Assembly (NCBI GenBank): GCA_016704445.1
Contig: JADJAE010000039.1
Coordinates: 1-64,000, forward strand
DNA: 64,000 nt
From: Deltaproteobacteria bacterium
Lineage (GTDB): Bacteria > Myxococcota_A > Polyangia > Polyangiales > Ga0077539
Direction: 5' to 3'
The translations under genes were made by a program, and so were the position numbers. The notes below the pieces were generated by a model. The model ran no database searches. It saw only the letters and a list, made by a program, of their open reading frames with translations, and was not told the DNA's origin. Shown here piece after piece: positions 61,659 through 64,000 of the stretch; the first letter of the stretch is position 1, and every line of letters begins with the position of its first letter.

Positions 61659-61968
61659 CGGCGTCCTCCTCTCGGAGCGGGTTGGTGTCTCGCAACTCGA
61701 TCGTCGCGCCGACGGAGCGAGGACGCCACTCACCCGCCCCGGCGAGCTCGGGTCCGGCGTGAGCGGTGAGCGGGCGTGGGTCCCCCGCGGTCGCCTCGAG
61801 CGGCACGAGCATCAGCGCCGTCACGAGCAACGCGACCCACGAACGGGAACCGCCCCGCGCGCCCATCGACGCGCTCGGCGACGGCGAGGGTGTCCGGCGC
61901 GCGGAACGCGCGGTCAGGTCAGCGGTTGGCAGCGAGGTCCCGGACGCCACCTTCCCATGATGCCTATA
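61659..61968 (-). ncRNA. Candidate IS110 bridge-RNA region (element B)
   Basis: 310 bp between the element end (ATAGGCATCAT form) and the transposase ATG, the same length as in element A and matching it over most positions. The GTCCGG/CCGGAC stem with its CGCGCG inner hairpin is unchanged, while the block just after it and the CTCAC/GTGAG loop differ. Conserved stems with differing loops fit a bridge RNA; this remains inference. Confidence 0.5.
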
Positions 61969-62446
61969 CCCCGGGGGATGGATGGGTGGTTCGCGCGGGG
62001 TGCGCGAAGGTACAAGCGCGCGGGGCCGGGGGGCAACGAAGGGGCGGCGGTCGTAGCGTAGCGCGAGGCCGAAGGGGTCGACGACGCCAGCGACGCGCGA
62101 AGACCATTGACGCTCACGGGCACCTTACGGTCCCCGCCATGATCGGCCCCGTTCGTCCCATGACCGGCACTCCCGACTCGTTCAATTCGTTGCGACGGAC
62201 ACGCCGCAGCATGTGGACGATTGAGCGCGCTCTCGTCCTGGTCGCCGCAAGGTCACTGTTTGAATGGGAGAGCGGCCCTTCTCCATTGACGCGCGGATCG
62301 ATGGGCGGTAACGGTCGACATTCCGAGCTCACGTACGGAGTGCTCGTATTTCACACGGCGTGACGCTCGCTCCGGGGGTGGTACTCGCTTGTCCTCGCGG
62401 GCTCGATCCGGTTTCTCGGTGTGGGCGAAATCACCGGACCTTGATC
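61969..62446. other. No recognisable gene
   Basis: This stretch between IS110 B and the last gene has open frames on the plus strand, but none has a convincing start, domain or codon pattern. No dnaE2 sequence is visible here, so the remainder of that gene was deleted or moved. Confidence 0.6.
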
Positions 62447-62570
62447 GATGTAATCCTGGTCCAACGGGGAGGCACAAATCACGAGACATACACGTTCAAC
62501 AGGTCGACCCCTTGTTGCTCTGTTCGCGGCCTTATCGCTTGCGACGTGCGTTGATCAGCAGTCGACCTCG

Positions 62571-64000
62571 GTGTCGGCGATCAACGAGGGACCGGAAGTG
62601 ACCGCCTCGCGGGGGCCCAATCGCACGCCGCCCTCGTCGGCTGGTCGCTCGGCGGTCGCCGGGCTGATCGAGCGGAGCGCGGCGTCGACGGGGGCTCGCC
62701 CGCTGGACGGATTGCGAAGGTTCTCGCAGGCCGAACTCGATGAGTACGGCCAGATCCTGCGCGCGATGGCGGCCGAGCGTGGCGAACCGATCTCCCTGCG
62801 CGGCACCCACCAGCGGTCGACCGAGTCCGACGCCCAACGGTCGGCCCTCGGTCATTTCGCGTCCGTGGCCGGCGGCGCCCTGGAGGTTTCTTGGGACGAA
62901 GACCAGCGGTCGCCCGCCGCGCTCAAGAACCTGTTGTTCGTGCGCCGTGACCTGGAGCCTCGGGCGGTCTGGGCGGCGTTCTTGGAAGAGCACTACGAGG
63001 CATTGGCCCAGCTATGGGCCCTGGGACTCCGCTCCGACCTCAACCTCACCGGCTTGTCCCCGCTCGACGACGAGACGGTCGTTCTCAGCGGCGAGCTGCG
63101 GCGGGACGGCATCCCGGTGGACGGTGAATTCGTCGAGGCCTTCGTGACCACTGCGGCTTCTCGCCTCGGGCCCGGCGTGCTCAAGCAGGTCCGGGTTAGC
63201 GCGGGCTCACGCGGCACGGAGCTGCCCGCCGTCCCTTCGGATCGGTGGATCTCGGCCGATCGCGCGAAGCAGCTCGCGGACGAGCGGCGGCGCGACCAGG
63301 CGCACGCGGATGATGGGGCCGCGGCCGACGGAGCGGCGAGGTCCGCCACCCTACGTTGGTCCTGCGGAGAGGAGTGCGTACCTTACTGGCGGGTGACCTA
63401 TCGTAGCGGCTGGACGGTGTCGGTCGGTGCCATCGATGGTCAGGTCCTGCAAGCGAGGCAGGAGGTCGCGCGGCAGGGGCCGTTGCGGATCGCAGGACTA
63501 CCCCCGGGGGTGGACCGGAGGACGCCCGCCGCGATCCGCTTCCGCAACGCGAACGTCGTCAACTCTTCGGGCACCAGCCTGGGTCAGACCGGGCCCGACG
63601 GCACACACAGTTTCACCCAGAGTACGCCGGTCCAGATCGGCTTCGAGGGCGCCGTCGGGCCCTTCAACCCCGCCCGATACGGCCGCATCCAGCACACGCA
63701 GTTGGTCGGCACTCCCTCCGGTCCAGTCTACGTGGACCGGCCCTTGCGAACCTCGTGGACGCCGTCGATGCAGCCCGCAATGAACTTCTCGTCGCCCGAT
63801 GCCTGAGGGCAGAACTCCGGCACGCCGGTCACGTACCCCCACAGCACCGAGATCATGTACGGGTGGCTGTCCTACTGGCAATACCTCATGAGCAACCGGC
63901 TGTTGCAGGAGGTTCCAGAGGTGCTGACGTTCGCCTTCAACGTCTTTTCCGGCTCCGATCTGGCGTGCGGACAGTCGAACTCAGGCAACCTCGGGAGCCC
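62571..64000 (+). CDS. Exported protein of unknown function, partial at right edge, one frameshift
   Basis: The frame from GTG 62571 includes SCGEECVPYWRVTYRSGWTV (PepSY/FTP-like strand) and IRFRNANVVNSSGT. It stops at 63806; in another frame HSTEIMYGWLSYWQYLMSNR continues to the edge. In the same frame upstream, codons give LVALFAALSLATC, a good lipobox, but no ATG/GTG/TTG start is found before a stop at about 62447. The only candidate is ATC preceded by GGGGAGG. Either a non-standard start or an indel. Possibly a propeptide-bearing protease; not assigned. Confidence 0.5.

Larger units (their letters stand above)
60966..61968 (-). mobile_element. IS110-family element B, joined to dnaE2, C-terminal end truncated
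   Basis: Same 310-bp leader and transposase start as element A, in the opposite orientation. The transposase frame ends inside the Transposase_20 domain at the dnaE2 junction (60965/60966), so the element's right end is lost. A plain insertion would keep that end, so a deletion must have followed. Confidence 0.8.

Noticed and set aside
61776..62363. A 195-codon frame starting in the IS110 leader
   Set aside because: It begins antisense inside the element and continues into gene-free DNA with no domain and no start signal.

Overview
The window is about 70% G+C. It carries many secreted lipoproteins rich in Asp-Ala-Gly linkers, a Ser/Thr protein kinase, RCC1-repeat, Sel1-repeat and TPR proteins, a C39/RHS giant protein, and the operon order tig-clpP-clpX-lon. 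Together these point to a myxobacterium, probably Polyangiales/Sandaracinaceae-like; this is inferred from gene content only. Many genes that should be intact, including an Omp85 protein and a respiratory cytochrome b, carry single-base frameshifts, so part of the window probably reflects uncorrected indels in a draft or metagenomic assembly rather than true gene decay.

Layout. 1-20.7 kb is core chromosome: a partial Omp85/TamA-type protein; a Rieske protein plus a cytochrome b fused to a di-haem cytochrome c; a secreted alpha/beta hydrolase; tig-clpP-clpX-lon; tRNA-Val(UAC); a small hydrophobic protein; a Ser/Thr kinase; a di-haem cytochrome c-rhodanese fusion with a C2-domain lipoprotein; the SOS genes imuA-imuB behind a LexA-like box; and a two-module DUF2791-like ATPase. 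20.8-27 kb is a run of exported proteins, two of them split by insertion sequences (an IS4-type element with a 9-bp target duplication and an ISKra4-type element).

27-41.2 kb is built from two copies of a ~3.1-kb segment (hypothetical gene, 21-bp tandem repeat, PhoX-like Tat protein, uracil-DNA-glycosylase-like gene). They flank an 8.1-kb accessory block holding an RCC1-like lipoprotein and a ~1,830-residue C39/RHS protein with an ADP-ribosyltransferase-like tip, followed by an overlapping candidate immunity gene. The glycosylase is cut in copy 1 and complete in copy 2. 41.5-48.3 kb is ordinary: trmO, a ~35-repeat TPR protein, a lipoprotein, a VOC protein and a Sel1-repeat protein.

48.3-55.1 kb is a mobile-element graveyard: an IS1182-like fragment cut by an IS110-type element, a histidine-kinase fragment, a Schlafen/AlbA_2 protein, a complete ISAzo13-type element with 3-bp target duplication, an IS91-like remnant and two strong palindromes. 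55.1-60.7 kb returns to housekeeping and exported proteins (gloA, a methyltransferase, two Cys-rich lipoproteins, an MBL hydrolase). At 60.68 kb the DNA polymerase gene dnaE2 begins but is cut after about 97 codons by a second IS110-type element. The two IS110 copies share a 310-bp non-coding leader of the kind that encodes bridge RNA in this family. The window ends in an unidentified exported protein.

Functional links. ImuA, ImuB and DnaE2 normally form one SOS mutasome; here imuAB looks intact while this dnaE2 copy is destroyed. Trigger factor, ClpXP and Lon form a proteostasis unit. The RHS-ART protein with its overlapping downstream gene resembles a polymorphic toxin-immunity pair.
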